DNA of 8,650 nt from an uncultured Ruminococcus sp. (GCA_946188175.1 CAMHUJ010000050.1:1-8650); one strand, 5' to 3'; shown: positions 1 to 7,473, counted from the first letter of the stretch. The notes: a model not told the origin generated them from the letters alone. Translations and numbers: made by a program.

Positions 1-332
1 GCGATATGTTCGCGGACTGCGATCTTTTTGTGCTGCCGTCGGTTGCGAACAGTGAGGCATTCGGCATTGTGCAGCTTGAGGCAATGGTCAACGGCAAGCC
101 TGTCATCAATACGGCACTGCCGACAGGCGTTCCGCTGGTCAGCATCCACGGGGAGACCGGTCTGACCGTTCCGCCGCAGGATGCCGGTGCGCTGACGGAT
201 GCCATGGAGCAGCTGCTGACCGATGATGCGCTGCGGGAACAATACGGCAAGGCAGCGCGTGAACGTGTCCTGCGCGATTTTTCGCTGGAGAAAGTGATGC
301 GGAAAACACGCAGGATACTGCTGAACGATTAA
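1..332 (+). CDS. Glycosyltransferase family 4, C-terminal part (5' end outside window)
   Basis: This is the last ~110 residues of a GT-B retaining glycosyltransferase that would transfer a sugar from a nucleotide donor to a growing glycan on the cytoplasmic side. The frame is open from base 3, so the ATG at 6 is an internal methionine and the true start lies upstream. The ADCDLFVLPS segment is followed by the family's E-x7-E donor-site motif (SEAFGIVQLEAM) and then a stretch containing LPTGVPLVSIHGETGLTVPP. That last pattern is typical of GT4 mannosyl- and rhamnosyltransferases of O-antigen-like clusters. A short helical tail (LLTDDALREQYGKAARERV) ends the protein, as usual in GT4. The stop codon overlaps the ribosome site of the next gene, which supports co-transcription. 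Family assignment is firm; the sugar is inferred from the motif and from the RMD neighbour. Confidence 0.9.
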   Translation, partial: DMFADCDLFVLPSVANSEAFGIVQLEAMVNGKPVINTALPTGVPLVSIHGETGLTVPPQDAGALTDAMEQLLTDDALREQYGKAARERVLRDFSLEKVMRKTRRILLND

Positions 333-336
333 GGAG
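331..336 (+). promoter_or_regulatory. Ribosome binding site of the RMD-like gene
   Basis: AAGGAG begins inside the stop codon of the upstream glycosyltransferase and lies 9 nt before the ATG at 346, which fixes that start and links the two genes translationally. Confidence 0.75.
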
Positions 337-345
337 CAGAGCGAT

Positions 346-1317
346 ATGAAGATTCTGATTACCGGCGCGGCAGGCTTTGTCGGTGCCTATGCGGTCGAAG
401 CGTTTGCGGCGAAGGGATATGCGGTGCATGCCGCGATCCTGCCGCAGGAGACGCTGTCGCCGGAGCTGCTGCCGCTGTGTACGGTGCATCATTTCGATCT
501 GCTGGATACGGCATCGGTTTCGGCGCTGCTGCAAGAGATTCAGCCGGATATGATTCTGCATCTTGCGGCGCAGAGCTCGGTTGCCGCCGCATGGAAGCAG
601 CCGCAGCTGACTGCCGATCTCAATATAAAAGGTACTGTCAATCTGCTGGAGGCGGCACGGAATCTGCCGGTGCTGCCGCGGATTCTGCTGACCGGTTCCG
701 CCGAGGAATACGGAAAACTGCCGTCGGATGCGGAAGGGGCGCAGCTTGTTTCGGAATCTGCACCGCTGCATCCGGTCAATATCTATGCTGCGACGAAGGC
801 TGCCGCAGAGCAGCTCGCAGGGGTCTATGCCGCTGCATACGGTCTGCCGGTGATCTGCGTCCGCGCGTTCAATCATTTCGGACCGAAGCAGCGCGAGATT
901 TTCGTTGTCGCGGATTTTTGCAGGCAGGCGGCGGAGATTGAGCTGGGACTGCGCGAACCGGTGATCCGGACGGGCAATCTCGATGCAAAACGCGATTTTA
1001 CCGATGTGCGCGATATTGTCCGTGCCTATGTGCTTCTGCTGGAATCGGGCAGAGCAGGGGAAACCTATAATATCGGCAGCGGCAAGGCGGCTGCGATCTC
1101 GGAGATGCTGGATATGATTCTGTCCTGCTGCCGTGTACCGGTGCGCCATGAGATCGACCCTGCAAAGCTGCGTCCGGCTGAAACGGCATATCTTGCTGCC
1201 GATATAACAAAATTGCAAAAAGATACCGGCTGGCGCCCCGAAATCCCGACGGCGCAGACAATCGCCGATACGCTTGATTTCTGGCGGCAGAAACTGAAGG
1301 AGCAATCGGAAGCATGA
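346..1317 (+). CDS. rmd: GDP-6-deoxy-D-lyxo-4-hexulose reductase-like (RMD-type) extended SDR
   Basis: This 323-residue extended short-chain dehydrogenase is close to the usual RMD length. The NAD(P) Rossmann motif is GAAGFVG (7-13); the catalytic set is Ser118, Tyr147 and Lys151 (YAATK). The segments RAFNHFGPKQ (173-182), a VVADFCRQ stretch (187-194), and RDFTDVRDIVRAY (216-228) followed by ETYNIGSG match the GDP-mannose dehydratase/RMD branch, and the FNH..GP and DF..Q features favour RMD. In known members the enzyme reduces GDP-4-keto-6-deoxymannose to GDP-D-rhamnose. The partner dehydratase (gmd) is not in the window and would be expected upstream. It overlaps the next gene by ATGA. It could instead be another 4-keto-hexose reductase or epimerase of the same superfamily; superfamily is near certain, substrate moderate. 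Confidence 0.82.
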   Translation: MKILITGAAGFVGAYAVEAFAAKGYAVHAAILPQETLSPELLPLCTVHHFDLLDTASVSALLQEIQPDMILHLAAQSSVAAAWKQPQLTADLNIKGTVNLLEAARNLPVLPRILLTGSAEEYGKLPSDAEGAQLVSESAPLHPVNIYAATKAAAEQLAGVYAAAYGLPVICVRAFNHFGPKQREIFVVADFCRQAAEIELGLREPVIRTGNLDAKRDFTDVRDIVRAYVLLLESGRAGETYNIGSGKAAAISEMLDMILSCCRVPVRHEIDPAKLRPAETAYLAADITKLQKDTGWRPEIPTAQTIADTLDFWRQKLKEQSEA

Positions 1318-2093
1318 TCGGAAAGCTGCGTGAACTCTATCAATACCGCGAGATGATCGTCAGCCTTGTGCGCAAGGACCTGAAAGGCCGCTATAAGGGC
1401 AGCGTGCTCGGATTCCTCTGGACCTTCCTGAATCCGCTTTTGCAGCTGCTTGTCTATACAATGGTATTCTCGGTCATTCTGAAAAGCGGCATCCCGAATT
1501 ATTATCTGCATCTGTTCGTTGCGCTGGTGCCGTGGATTTTCTTTGCATCCTCGCTGACAACCGGTGCAAAGCTCGTGCTCGATCAGAAGAACATGATCAA
1601 AAAAATCTACTTTCCGCGCGAGGTACTGCCGGTTGCCTATACGCTCAGCAGCTTCTGCAATATGCTGTTTTCGTTCCTCATCATCTTTCTGGTGATTGCG
1701 GTGATGCGGCTCGGCGTGAACCTTCCGGCGCTGCTCTGGCTGATTCCGGTCATGCTGATTCAGCTTGTGCTGGTGCTCGGCATGAATCTCATCACCTCCG
1801 CCGTCACGGTGTATATCCGCGATCTGGAGCATATCATGGGCGTCGTCAGTATGGCGTGGATGTATCTTTCGCCGGTCGTATACGGCATTGACTTCGTGCC
1901 GGATGCATGGCACAAATGGTATCTGCTCAATCCCATGGCACCGCTTGTGCTCTCCTACCGCGATATTTTATATTATCAGCGCGCACCGCAGCCGAAGCAT
2001 CTCCTGATTGCGGCAGGCATCAGTCTGCTGATCCTGTGCATCGGATATCTGGTCTTTGAAAAGCTGCAGCGCCGCTTTGCAGAGGTGCTTTGA
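1314..2093 (+). CDS. wzm: ABC-2 type polysaccharide exporter permease (Wzm/TagG type)
   Basis: This is the membrane half of a glycan ABC exporter, 259 residues, the normal family length. The N-terminal cytoplasmic helix carries LVRKDLKGRYKGSVLGFLW (18-36), the Wzm/TagG/KpsM signature that contacts the ATPase. Hydrophobic spans are visible at about 34-57, 63-84, 110-133, 137-163, 173-193 and 230-248, giving six as expected. The conserved segments NMIKKIYFPREVLPV (93-107), YIRDLEH (167-173) and LLNPMAP (204-210) are present. The ATG overlaps the stop of the reductase gene, with AAGGAG at 1297-1302. Its ATPase partner lies downstream but is separated from it by a 1.7-kb membrane-protein gene, an unusual arrangement. 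It would pass an undecaprenyl-linked polysaccharide across the cytoplasmic membrane; TagG-like teichoic acid export is the alternative. Confidence 0.93.
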   Translation: MIGKLRELYQYREMIVSLVRKDLKGRYKGSVLGFLWTFLNPLLQLLVYTMVFSVILKSGIPNYYLHLFVALVPWIFFASSLTTGAKLVLDQKNMIKKIYFPREVLPVAYTLSSFCNMLFSFLIIFLVIAVMRLGVNLPALLWLIPVMLIQLVLVLGMNLITSAVTVYIRDLEHIMGVVSMAWMYLSPVVYGIDFVPDAWHKWYLLNPMAPLVLSYRDILYYQRAPQPKHLLIAAGISLLILCIGYLVFEKLQRRFAEVL

Positions 2094-3784
2094 TGTCATC
2101 AGTCTGGAAAACAATCCGGAAGTATCTGCCGCAGATCGCATTCGGTGCGGCGGTGCTCTGGCTGTTCATAGAAATCTATCCGATTATTTTCGCAACGCAT
2201 GACGACATGCGCAATTATACGCTTGTCCGGCGCGGCATGGTCTTTGCCGATTCGGTCAGAGCCGCTAAGACCGGCAGAATCTCGCATCTGTGGAATCATC
2301 ATCTGCTGGCACTGCCGTTCCGCGCGAACAAGGTCTGGTTTTATAAGCTGATTCAGTATGCGGCATTTCTCTTTGATATTTACGCGGGCTGGAAGCTGCT
2401 GCGTGCACATGTTGACAGGCGGTTTGCCGATCTGACCGCAGCCCTTGCGGTATCATGGGCATGCATCTCGGCGTATCACAATCTGCTGATCGCCTATGCG
2501 CTCTGTCATCAGATACCGGTCGGGCTCTGTTTCCTCTCGCTGTATCATTTCGGCAATATGCTGAAATCACAGCGGAAAAAGGATACCGTCCTGAGCTGTG
2601 TCTATCTGCTGCTCGCCGTGATGATCTATGAAGCATTTGCGGCAATGGTGCTCTTTCTGCTGGTTTGGGCACTCTGTCAGCCGGCTGGGAAGGATATCTC
2701 CTTTTTCAAATGGCTGCGGTCTGCATCCGGACGCATTCTGCCGCAGCTTCTGACCGTCGCAGGCTACAGCCTGATCTATTTTGCATGGCAGCATGTTTAT
2801 CCGCCTGCCTATGACGGCATCGCAATGGACCTGCAAGAACCGTTCATGAGCCTGTATTCCCTGAAAAACTACGCGCTCTCGTTCTTTCCGGTCTGGGAGC
2901 TGATGCGGCTTGCAAAGGAGCAGCCGATCTCATTGCTGGGATTTCTTTCGCATCTGATGCATCCGGCGGCATGGCTGACCGCGGTGCTGACGACAGCCTG
3001 CTTCTGGCAGCTTCTGCCGCTGATCCGGCTGAAAGCATCGAAGCTGCGGAATCTGCTGCTGCTCTCCGGAATCGGAATTTTTCTGCCCTGCACGCTGACC
3101 GCTGTCAGCGAAAAATACATGGGCTGGATGCGGCGCGGCACGGACGGTTATCTGCCTTCATTCTACAGCTTTCTGTTCGTGACGGGCTTTCTGCTCGCTG
3201 CGGCGCTGCTGATCTATCATACCGCCCCGAATCACAACCGCAGACAGGCATCGCGCATCCTGCTGAGTATCTGCGTCTTCTGCACATGTCTCTCCGCAAG
3301 CGCCGTGACGGATATGTGGAAGCCGCATTTTGCCGAGCTGTCGCTGCGGTACCGCAATTTTGACTATGTTGTCTCGCAGGTGCTGCCGGACCGTGACGCA
3401 AACTGGCAGATCTGTGCGCCGGACAATGCCGGTATTCATCTTGACCGCGCATTTACGCAGGATTATCTGAAAATATACAATCCGGAGAATATCGCGTATA
3501 TCCATGAACCGCAGAATCTCGATCCGGAGAAGCAGACGCTCTGTATGCGGATGCCGGTCAATTATGCCTATGCGGTCATCGGCGAGACGGACAGCGAACT
3601 GCGTGCGTCGTCGCTGACCTTCCGGACGCTTGTGCCGGAGCATTTCAATATCACGCTTTATGATACCGAAGGCGATGCGCTGCTTTATAAAGATGTTGCA
3701 AACGGCAATCAGCTGACGCTGCCGGAGGGCAAATATTTTGATCTGACGAAGCGTGTGGAGAATACACCGGCGGATGCGGCATGA
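2093..3784 (+). CDS. Polytopic membrane protein, probable GT-C/GtrII-like glycosyltransferase
   Basis: This is a 563-residue protein with about ten or eleven hydrophobic spans (roughly 13-33, 86-105, 114-130, 132-153, 166-195, 215-235, 255-272, 290-312, 318-337, 356-376, 386-405) and a soluble tail from ~406 to the end. Just after the first span comes ATHDDMRNY with Asp37-Asp38, the place where GT-C glycosyltransferases keep their acidic catalytic motif in the first external loop. Topology resembles GtrII-type glucosyltransferases, which use polyprenyl-phosphate sugars to add side branches outside the membrane. No confident family name can be given by eye. The ATG at 2093 is preferred because it forms a TGATG coupling with the permease stop; an in-frame TTG lies one codon earlier. 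It sits between the exporter permease and ATPase, so a role in decorating the exported glycan is inferred. Confidence 0.75.
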   Translation: MSSVWKTIRKYLPQIAFGAAVLWLFIEIYPIIFATHDDMRNYTLVRRGMVFADSVRAAKTGRISHLWNHHLLALPFRANKVWFYKLIQYAAFLFDIYAGWKLLRAHVDRRFADLTAALAVSWACISAYHNLLIAYALCHQIPVGLCFLSLYHFGNMLKSQRKKDTVLSCVYLLLAVMIYEAFAAMVLFLLVWALCQPAGKDISFFKWLRSASGRILPQLLTVAGYSLIYFAWQHVYPPAYDGIAMDLQEPFMSLYSLKNYALSFFPVWELMRLAKEQPISLLGFLSHLMHPAAWLTAVLTTACFWQLLPLIRLKASKLRNLLLLSGIGIFLPCTLTAVSEKYMGWMRRGTDGYLPSFYSFLFVTGFLLAAALLIYHTAPNHNRRQASRILLSICVFCTCLSASAVTDMWKPHFAELSLRYRNFDYVVSQVLPDRDANWQICAPDNAGIHLDRAFTQDYLKIYNPENIAYIHEPQNLDPEKQTLCMRMPVNYAYAVIGETDSELRASSLTFRTLVPEHFNITLYDTEGDALLYKDVANGNQLTLPEGKYFDLTKRVENTPADAA

Positions 3785-3801
3785 CCGCTGCGCCGGAGAA
3801 C

Positions 3802-3807
3802 GGAGGG
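3802..3807 (+). promoter_or_regulatory. Ribosome binding site deciding the TTG start of wzt
   Basis: GGAGGG lies 7 nt before TTG 3815. No in-frame ATG or GTG occurs between the upstream stop (3782-3784) and this TTG, and the ABC domain begins immediately after it, so TTG is the start. Confidence 0.8.
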
Positions 3808-3814
3808 CAGCGCC

Positions 3815-5008
3815 TTGGCTGCAATCGAAATCCAGAATCTGAAAAAATCCTTCCGGCTCTATGCCGACAGGGGGCAGTCGCTCAAGGAGAAGCTGCTCTC
3901 TCCGGAGCGCCGCCGCTATCAGACGCGCACCGTGCTCGACGGCATTTCGCTGACTGTCCAAGCGGGCGAGGCGATCGGCCTGGTCGGCAAAAACGGCTGC
4001 GGCAAATCGACACTGCTCAAGCTGATGAGCCGGATTCTCTATCCGGACAGCGGCAGCGTAAAGCTCTGCGGCAGGGTCTCCTCACTGATCGAGCTCGGCG
4101 CAGGCTTTCATCCCGATATGACCGGACGGGAAAATATCTTCACGAATGCTTCGATCTTCGGGCTGACGCATCAGGAGATCGAGGCAAGGCTCGATGAGAT
4201 CATCGAGTTTTCCGAGATGCAGGATTTTATTGATACGCCCGTGCGGACGTATTCCTCGGGCATGTATATGCGGCTTGCATTTTCGGTTGCGATTCATGTC
4301 GGTGCGGATATTCTGCTGATCGACGAGATCCTTGCGGTCGGCGATGCGGCATTTCAGGCGAAATGCTTTGAGCGGCTCATGGAGATCAAGGCGTCCGGCA
4401 CGACAATCGTCATTGTCTCACACAGTATGGCGCAGCTCGAACGCATCTGCGACCGGACCATCTGGATCGAGGACGGCAGAATCCGCATGGAGGGCGCGCC
4501 GAATGAGGTGCATCCGAAATATCTCGAGGAAATGGGAAAGTGGCGGCAGCTCAGTGTATCCGCGGCGCCGAAGCAGGAGACGGCAGAGCAGTCCGGTTCG
4601 CCTGCAAAATGGAAGGATATCTGCCTGCTCAATGAACAGGGCGAGCGGATCGACAAATTCCGCACCGGCGATACCGTGATTTTGCAGCTGACCTATGAAG
4701 CCGACCCCGAACGTGCGGAGGAAGCGCTCGTCGGTCTTGCACTCTACCGCGCTGACAAGGCACTCTGCTACGGGACAAATACGCAGCGCGAGCGGATGCA
4801 GCCGCTGAAGCTGAACAAAACCGGCGTGATCCGCTGCCGGTTTGCGCCGATGAATCTGATCGCAGGCACATACTGGTTTGATGCCGGTCTGCGCAGAATG
4901 GATATGTTTGCTTATGATTACGCCGCACAGGCGGTGCGGTTTACGGTCTACGACCCGATCGACGAGACCGGCGTCACCAGACTCGATCACACATGGGTGA
5001 TCGAATAA
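3815..5008 (+). CDS. wzt: ABC exporter ATPase with C-terminal glycan-recognition domain (Wzt type)
   Basis: This is a 397-residue ATPase that powers the Wzm-like permease. Visible motifs are Walker A GKNGCGKST (58-66), the family's ELGAGFHPDMTGRENI segment (93-108), signature SSGMY (147-151), Walker B ILLIDE (166-171) with catalytic Glu171, the D-loop AVGD (174-177) and the switch His203. After a linker at ~240-263, residues ~265-397 form a second domain rich in beta-strand patterns (WKDICLLNEQGERIDKFRTG, and later GTYWFDAGLRR). It matches the Wzt C-terminal carbohydrate-binding fold that in E. coli O8/O9a recognises a capped chain end. TagH and KpsT lack this sort of domain, so the protein is Wzt-like. 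Translation starts at TTG after a GGAGGG site. The next gene encodes a methyltransferase fusion that could make the end group this domain reads. Confidence 0.93.
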   Translation: MAAIEIQNLKKSFRLYADRGQSLKEKLLSPERRRYQTRTVLDGISLTVQAGEAIGLVGKNGCGKSTLLKLMSRILYPDSGSVKLCGRVSSLIELGAGFHPDMTGRENIFTNASIFGLTHQEIEARLDEIIEFSEMQDFIDTPVRTYSSGMYMRLAFSVAIHVGADILLIDEILAVGDAAFQAKCFERLMEIKASGTTIVIVSHSMAQLERICDRTIWIEDGRIRMEGAPNEVHPKYLEEMGKWRQLSVSAAPKQETAEQSGSPAKWKDICLLNEQGERIDKFRTGDTVILQLTYEADPERAEEALVGLALYRADKALCYGTNTQRERMQPLKLNKTGVIRCRFAPMNLIAGTYWFDAGLRRMDMFAYDYAAQAVRFTVYDPIDETGVTRLDHTWVIE

Positions 5009-5046
5009 ACAAAAAACAAGGATGATTCCGAATTACAATATAAGGC

Positions 5047-5052
5047 GGAGGG
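5047..5052 (+). promoter_or_regulatory. Ribosome binding site deciding the ATG 5061 start
   Basis: GGAGGG sits 8 nt before ATG 5061. The earlier in-frame ATG at 5022 has only a weak ACAAGG almost touching it and would add 13 non-conserved-looking residues, so 5061 is chosen. Confidence 0.75.
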
Positions 5053-5060
5053 ATGATGCA

Positions 5061-7427
5061 ATGGAACAGGATGTACTGCAAAAAAAGCTGCGTGCGATGC
5101 ATGCCGCAAAGGAGAGCTTTACGGTCACACCGGCACCGCACGGAAAATTCAAGCTGGCAAAGCGGCTCGGCAGAAAGCTGTCATACTGGTATGTGGCGCC
5201 GTTCGGCGAGAAGCAGAATCAGTTTAACGATGCCGCTGTCGATCTGATCGAGGCGCTGAATCAGCGCGTGGAAGCCTTTGAAGGCGAGATTGCGATTGTC
5301 CGCGCGGAATTCAAGCAGCGCATCGCCGATTTTCGCAAGGAGACGCGGCAGACGCTTGCAAGAACCCATGCCGAGGAGCAGGATGCGATCAATGCCGTTT
5401 CGGATGATCTGGAGCGCAGTCTCTGCATTGCCGCGCCGGAGAGCCGGAGCGGTGTCGGTCAGCCGCCGCTGACCAAGCTGCCGGTGATCGGTACCGAGCT
5501 GCTGTTTCAGGATTTTCATGCGGTGCAGAAGGCGCGCTCTGCGGAGGAAACAGAATCCGCGCTCGAATCGCTCAGCGCCGATTACCGCAATATGCTGACC
5601 GAATCCATGGAGCGGCTGACCGACCCGAAGGTCATGAAGCCGATTGCGATTGTCTGCAATTCCTTCGGCAGCGGCACGCGCATCGAGGCGATCCGCAATG
5701 AGATCTGGGATTTGTATACGCTGCTGCGCGATTCCGGCAGACATCCCGTCTATATCGTGTCAATCGAGCCGGAGGGCGGCGAGACCGCAGTCGGCGGCGA
5801 TGTGCACTATGTTCCGGACGACTGCCTCGGCGACTGGATGCGGCAGTATGATCCGGCGCTGCTGATCTTCTGTGAGAGTACGACAGGCATCCTGACGGCA
5901 GGCGATCAGTGTATGCTGCTGCGCAATGCCGTTCTGCGTCTCAGCGGACAGAATCCGGCACAGGCGCTCGGCGGCAGCAAAATGCAGGAGCTGCTGCATC
6001 TCTGCGATTTCGGCGTCCAGCATTACTGCGTCGCATCGAACCGCGCCGCCGATATTATGGAGGAGCACGGCTTCCGGCGTCCTGCGGTGATGTATCCGTA
6101 TATCAACATGAAAAAGCCGATGTTTACGCGCAGACCGCGTCCGCTGGATCCGGCGCATCTGACGGTCGGCTTTGCATCCTCGCCAATGGGTCCGGAGCAG
6201 GCGGAGGCAAGAGGCATTCCGGCGCTCTGCGAGGTCGTGAAGCAGAATCCGGATATTCGTTTTCTGGTGCTCTGGCGCGATGCAGTTGCCGTTGCGGTGC
6301 CGGATGCGCTGCGGGATGCCGAGAACTGCGAGGTCCGCACCGGTTCCTGCGATATGACCGCATTTTACGGCGAAATCGACTGCGTGCTGATTCCGTATGC
6401 AGAGGAGAATTATAATCATGCCTGCTCGCTGTCAGCGGTTGAGGGTATGCTGCTGGGAATTCCGGCTGTTGCAACGCCCTGCGCCGGTGTTTCGGAGCTG
6501 ATTGCAGCCTGCGGCATCGGTCTGGTCGCCGAGGGTACGGATGCCGATTCGCTGACGAAGGCGCTGCGGCAGCTCGGTCCCTGCGCACCGGCATTTCAGG
6601 AGCCGTGGCGTACCGAAAAGCTCCGCGGTCTGCTCTCGGGCAAGGAATTCGTCCAGTATGTCGAGACCTGCATCGAGGAAGCTGTGCCGCAGGGTGTTCA
6701 TACGCTTTATGAATGGGACCGTCAGCTCAAGCTGCGCAATCTGCATCTGGTCAAGGGCAATGCACAGCTTCGCGCATATTATCAGCGGCAGGATGTGGCG
6801 GAAACCTATCAGGATACGCGCTTTTCGTCTTATCCGCAGAACTGCTTTGACCTCATGGAGCGTCAGAGTGTATCGGTTCTGCTGGAGCATCTGCTGCGCG
6901 GCAGCCGGTCGCCGAAGCTGCTCGATCTGGCAAGCGGTACGGGCAGAATTCTGCGGGAACTGCTGCCCTACGGCGAATGCACTGCCTGTGATGCGTCGCC
7001 TGCGATGCTTGAGATGCTGAAGCGGCAGTATTCGGATGTAGACATCCGGCAGGTCGATCTGCTTGCGGATGAATTGGAAGGCGAGTACGATGCCGTGACG
7101 CTGTTCCGGTTTATCCGGCACTATGAATACGGTGCGCGCAGAACGCTGTGGGCAAAGCTCCGGAAGCTGATCGGCGAGAACGGCGTGCTGCTGTTTGATG
7201 TGCCGAATGCGCGCTTTGAGATTCCGCACCGTCAGAGTAACGGCTGGGGACAGTATCAGATTTACGATATCTTCTGGACGCGTCATGCACTCGAGAAGGA
7301 GCTTGCCGATAACGGACTGCGCCTTGCCGCGCTCGTCCCGATCGGACAGGGGCTCTATCCGATGCCTGCCGAATACCGCAATGAGCCGATGACATGGACG
7401 GCGGCGGCTGTCCGGATTCCGGAGTAA
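5061..7427 (+). CDS. Coiled-coil / GT-B glycosyltransferase / SAM methyltransferase fusion
   Basis: This 788-residue cytoplasmic protein has three parts. Residues ~28-56 (KFKLAKRLGRKLSYWYVAPF, then KQNQFN) form a basic-aromatic segment that I have seen ahead of other methyltransferases and glycosyltransferases of polysaccharide clusters. It is followed by charged heptad-like helix to ~120, a probable coiled coil. Residues ~193-535 resemble a GT-B/GT4 enzyme (PIAIVCNSFGSGTRIEAIRN near the start; LIPYAEENYNHACSLSAVEG at 443-462, then MLLGIPAVATPCAG). The second Glu of E-x7-E is Glu461, but the first position is His453. Residues ~580-788 are a class I methyltransferase with motif I LLDLASGTGR (620-629), an acidic post-I CDASPAMLEML and a motif III-like GVLLFDVPN. 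It follows wzt after 52 bp. A role in extending and then methyl-capping the chain read by Wzt is inferred; the acceptor is unknown. Confidence 0.85.
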   Translation: MEQDVLQKKLRAMHAAKESFTVTPAPHGKFKLAKRLGRKLSYWYVAPFGEKQNQFNDAAVDLIEALNQRVEAFEGEIAIVRAEFKQRIADFRKETRQTLARTHAEEQDAINAVSDDLERSLCIAAPESRSGVGQPPLTKLPVIGTELLFQDFHAVQKARSAEETESALESLSADYRNMLTESMERLTDPKVMKPIAIVCNSFGSGTRIEAIRNEIWDLYTLLRDSGRHPVYIVSIEPEGGETAVGGDVHYVPDDCLGDWMRQYDPALLIFCESTTGILTAGDQCMLLRNAVLRLSGQNPAQALGGSKMQELLHLCDFGVQHYCVASNRAADIMEEHGFRRPAVMYPYINMKKPMFTRRPRPLDPAHLTVGFASSPMGPEQAEARGIPALCEVVKQNPDIRFLVLWRDAVAVAVPDALRDAENCEVRTGSCDMTAFYGEIDCVLIPYAEENYNHACSLSAVEGMLLGIPAVATPCAGVSELIAACGIGLVAEGTDADSLTKALRQLGPCAPAFQEPWRTEKLRGLLSGKEFVQYVETCIEEAVPQGVHTLYEWDRQLKLRNLHLVKGNAQLRAYYQRQDVAETYQDTRFSSYPQNCFDLMERQSVSVLLEHLLRGSRSPKLLDLASGTGRILRELLPYGECTACDASPAMLEMLKRQYSDVDIRQVDLLADELEGEYDAVTLFRFIRHYEYGARRTLWAKLRKLIGENGVLLFDVPNARFEIPHRQSNGWGQYQIYDIFWTRHALEKELADNGLRLAALVPIGQGLYPMPAEYRNEPMTWTAAAVRIPE

Positions 7428-7435
7428 ACGGTCAA

Positions 7436-7459
7436 GGTTTGTATTGACAAACCGGTTTG
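7436..7459. repeat. Nested inverted repeats over the promoter -35/spacer
   Basis: GGTTTG (7436-7441), CAAACC (7448-7453) and GGTTTG (7454-7459) alternate. The last two form a perfect 12-bp palindrome, CAAACCGGTTTG at 7448-7459, inside the promoter spacer. The first two can form a 7-bp hairpin, GGTTTGT-attg-ACAAACC (7436-7453), covering the -35. No T tract follows, so it is not a classical terminator. It could be an operator; the binding protein is unknown. Confidence 0.5.
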
Positions 7460-7473
7460 CCGTATGGTATAAT
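7444..7473 (+). promoter_or_regulatory. Sigma-A/sigma-70 type promoter for the flavoprotein gene
   Basis: A perfect TTGACA (7444-7449) is separated by 18 bp from a perfect TATAAT (7468-7473). TG at 7465-7466 adds an extended -10. Transcription would start near 7480, giving a leader of about 55 nt before ATG 7535. The surrounding bases are much more AT-rich than the genes on either side. It gives the flavoprotein gene its own transcription start, apart from the upstream operon. Confidence 0.85.

Noticed and set aside
139..1305. Long minus-strand ORF (388 codons)
   Set aside because: It is an antisense shadow of the glycosyltransferase and reductase genes caused by GC-biased codons; its translation is rich in Arg, His, Gln and Cys and shows no domain.
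2090..2092. TTG as start of the membrane-protein gene
   Set aside because: ATG follows immediately at 2093 and forms a standard TGATG coupling with the permease stop.
3781..4197. 138-codon + strand ORF beginning at the ATGA overlap
   Set aside because: It lies in another frame over the 5' third of the ATPase gene, whose Walker A and signature motifs are intact; the product has no recognisable pattern.
5022..5060. Alternative upstream ATG for the fusion protein
   Set aside because: There is no properly spaced ribosome site before it, whereas ATG 5061 has GGAGGG at 8 nt.
5009..5060. Internal promoter ahead of the fusion gene (TACAAT-like bases near 5035)
   Set aside because: No matching -35 at a suitable distance; only the ribosome site is convincing in this 52-nt gap.
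7428..7460. Rho-independent terminator of the upstream operon
   Set aside because: The hairpin at 7436-7453 has a 7-bp stem with only three GC pairs and no following T run; it coincides with the -35 element and reads better as a regulatory site.
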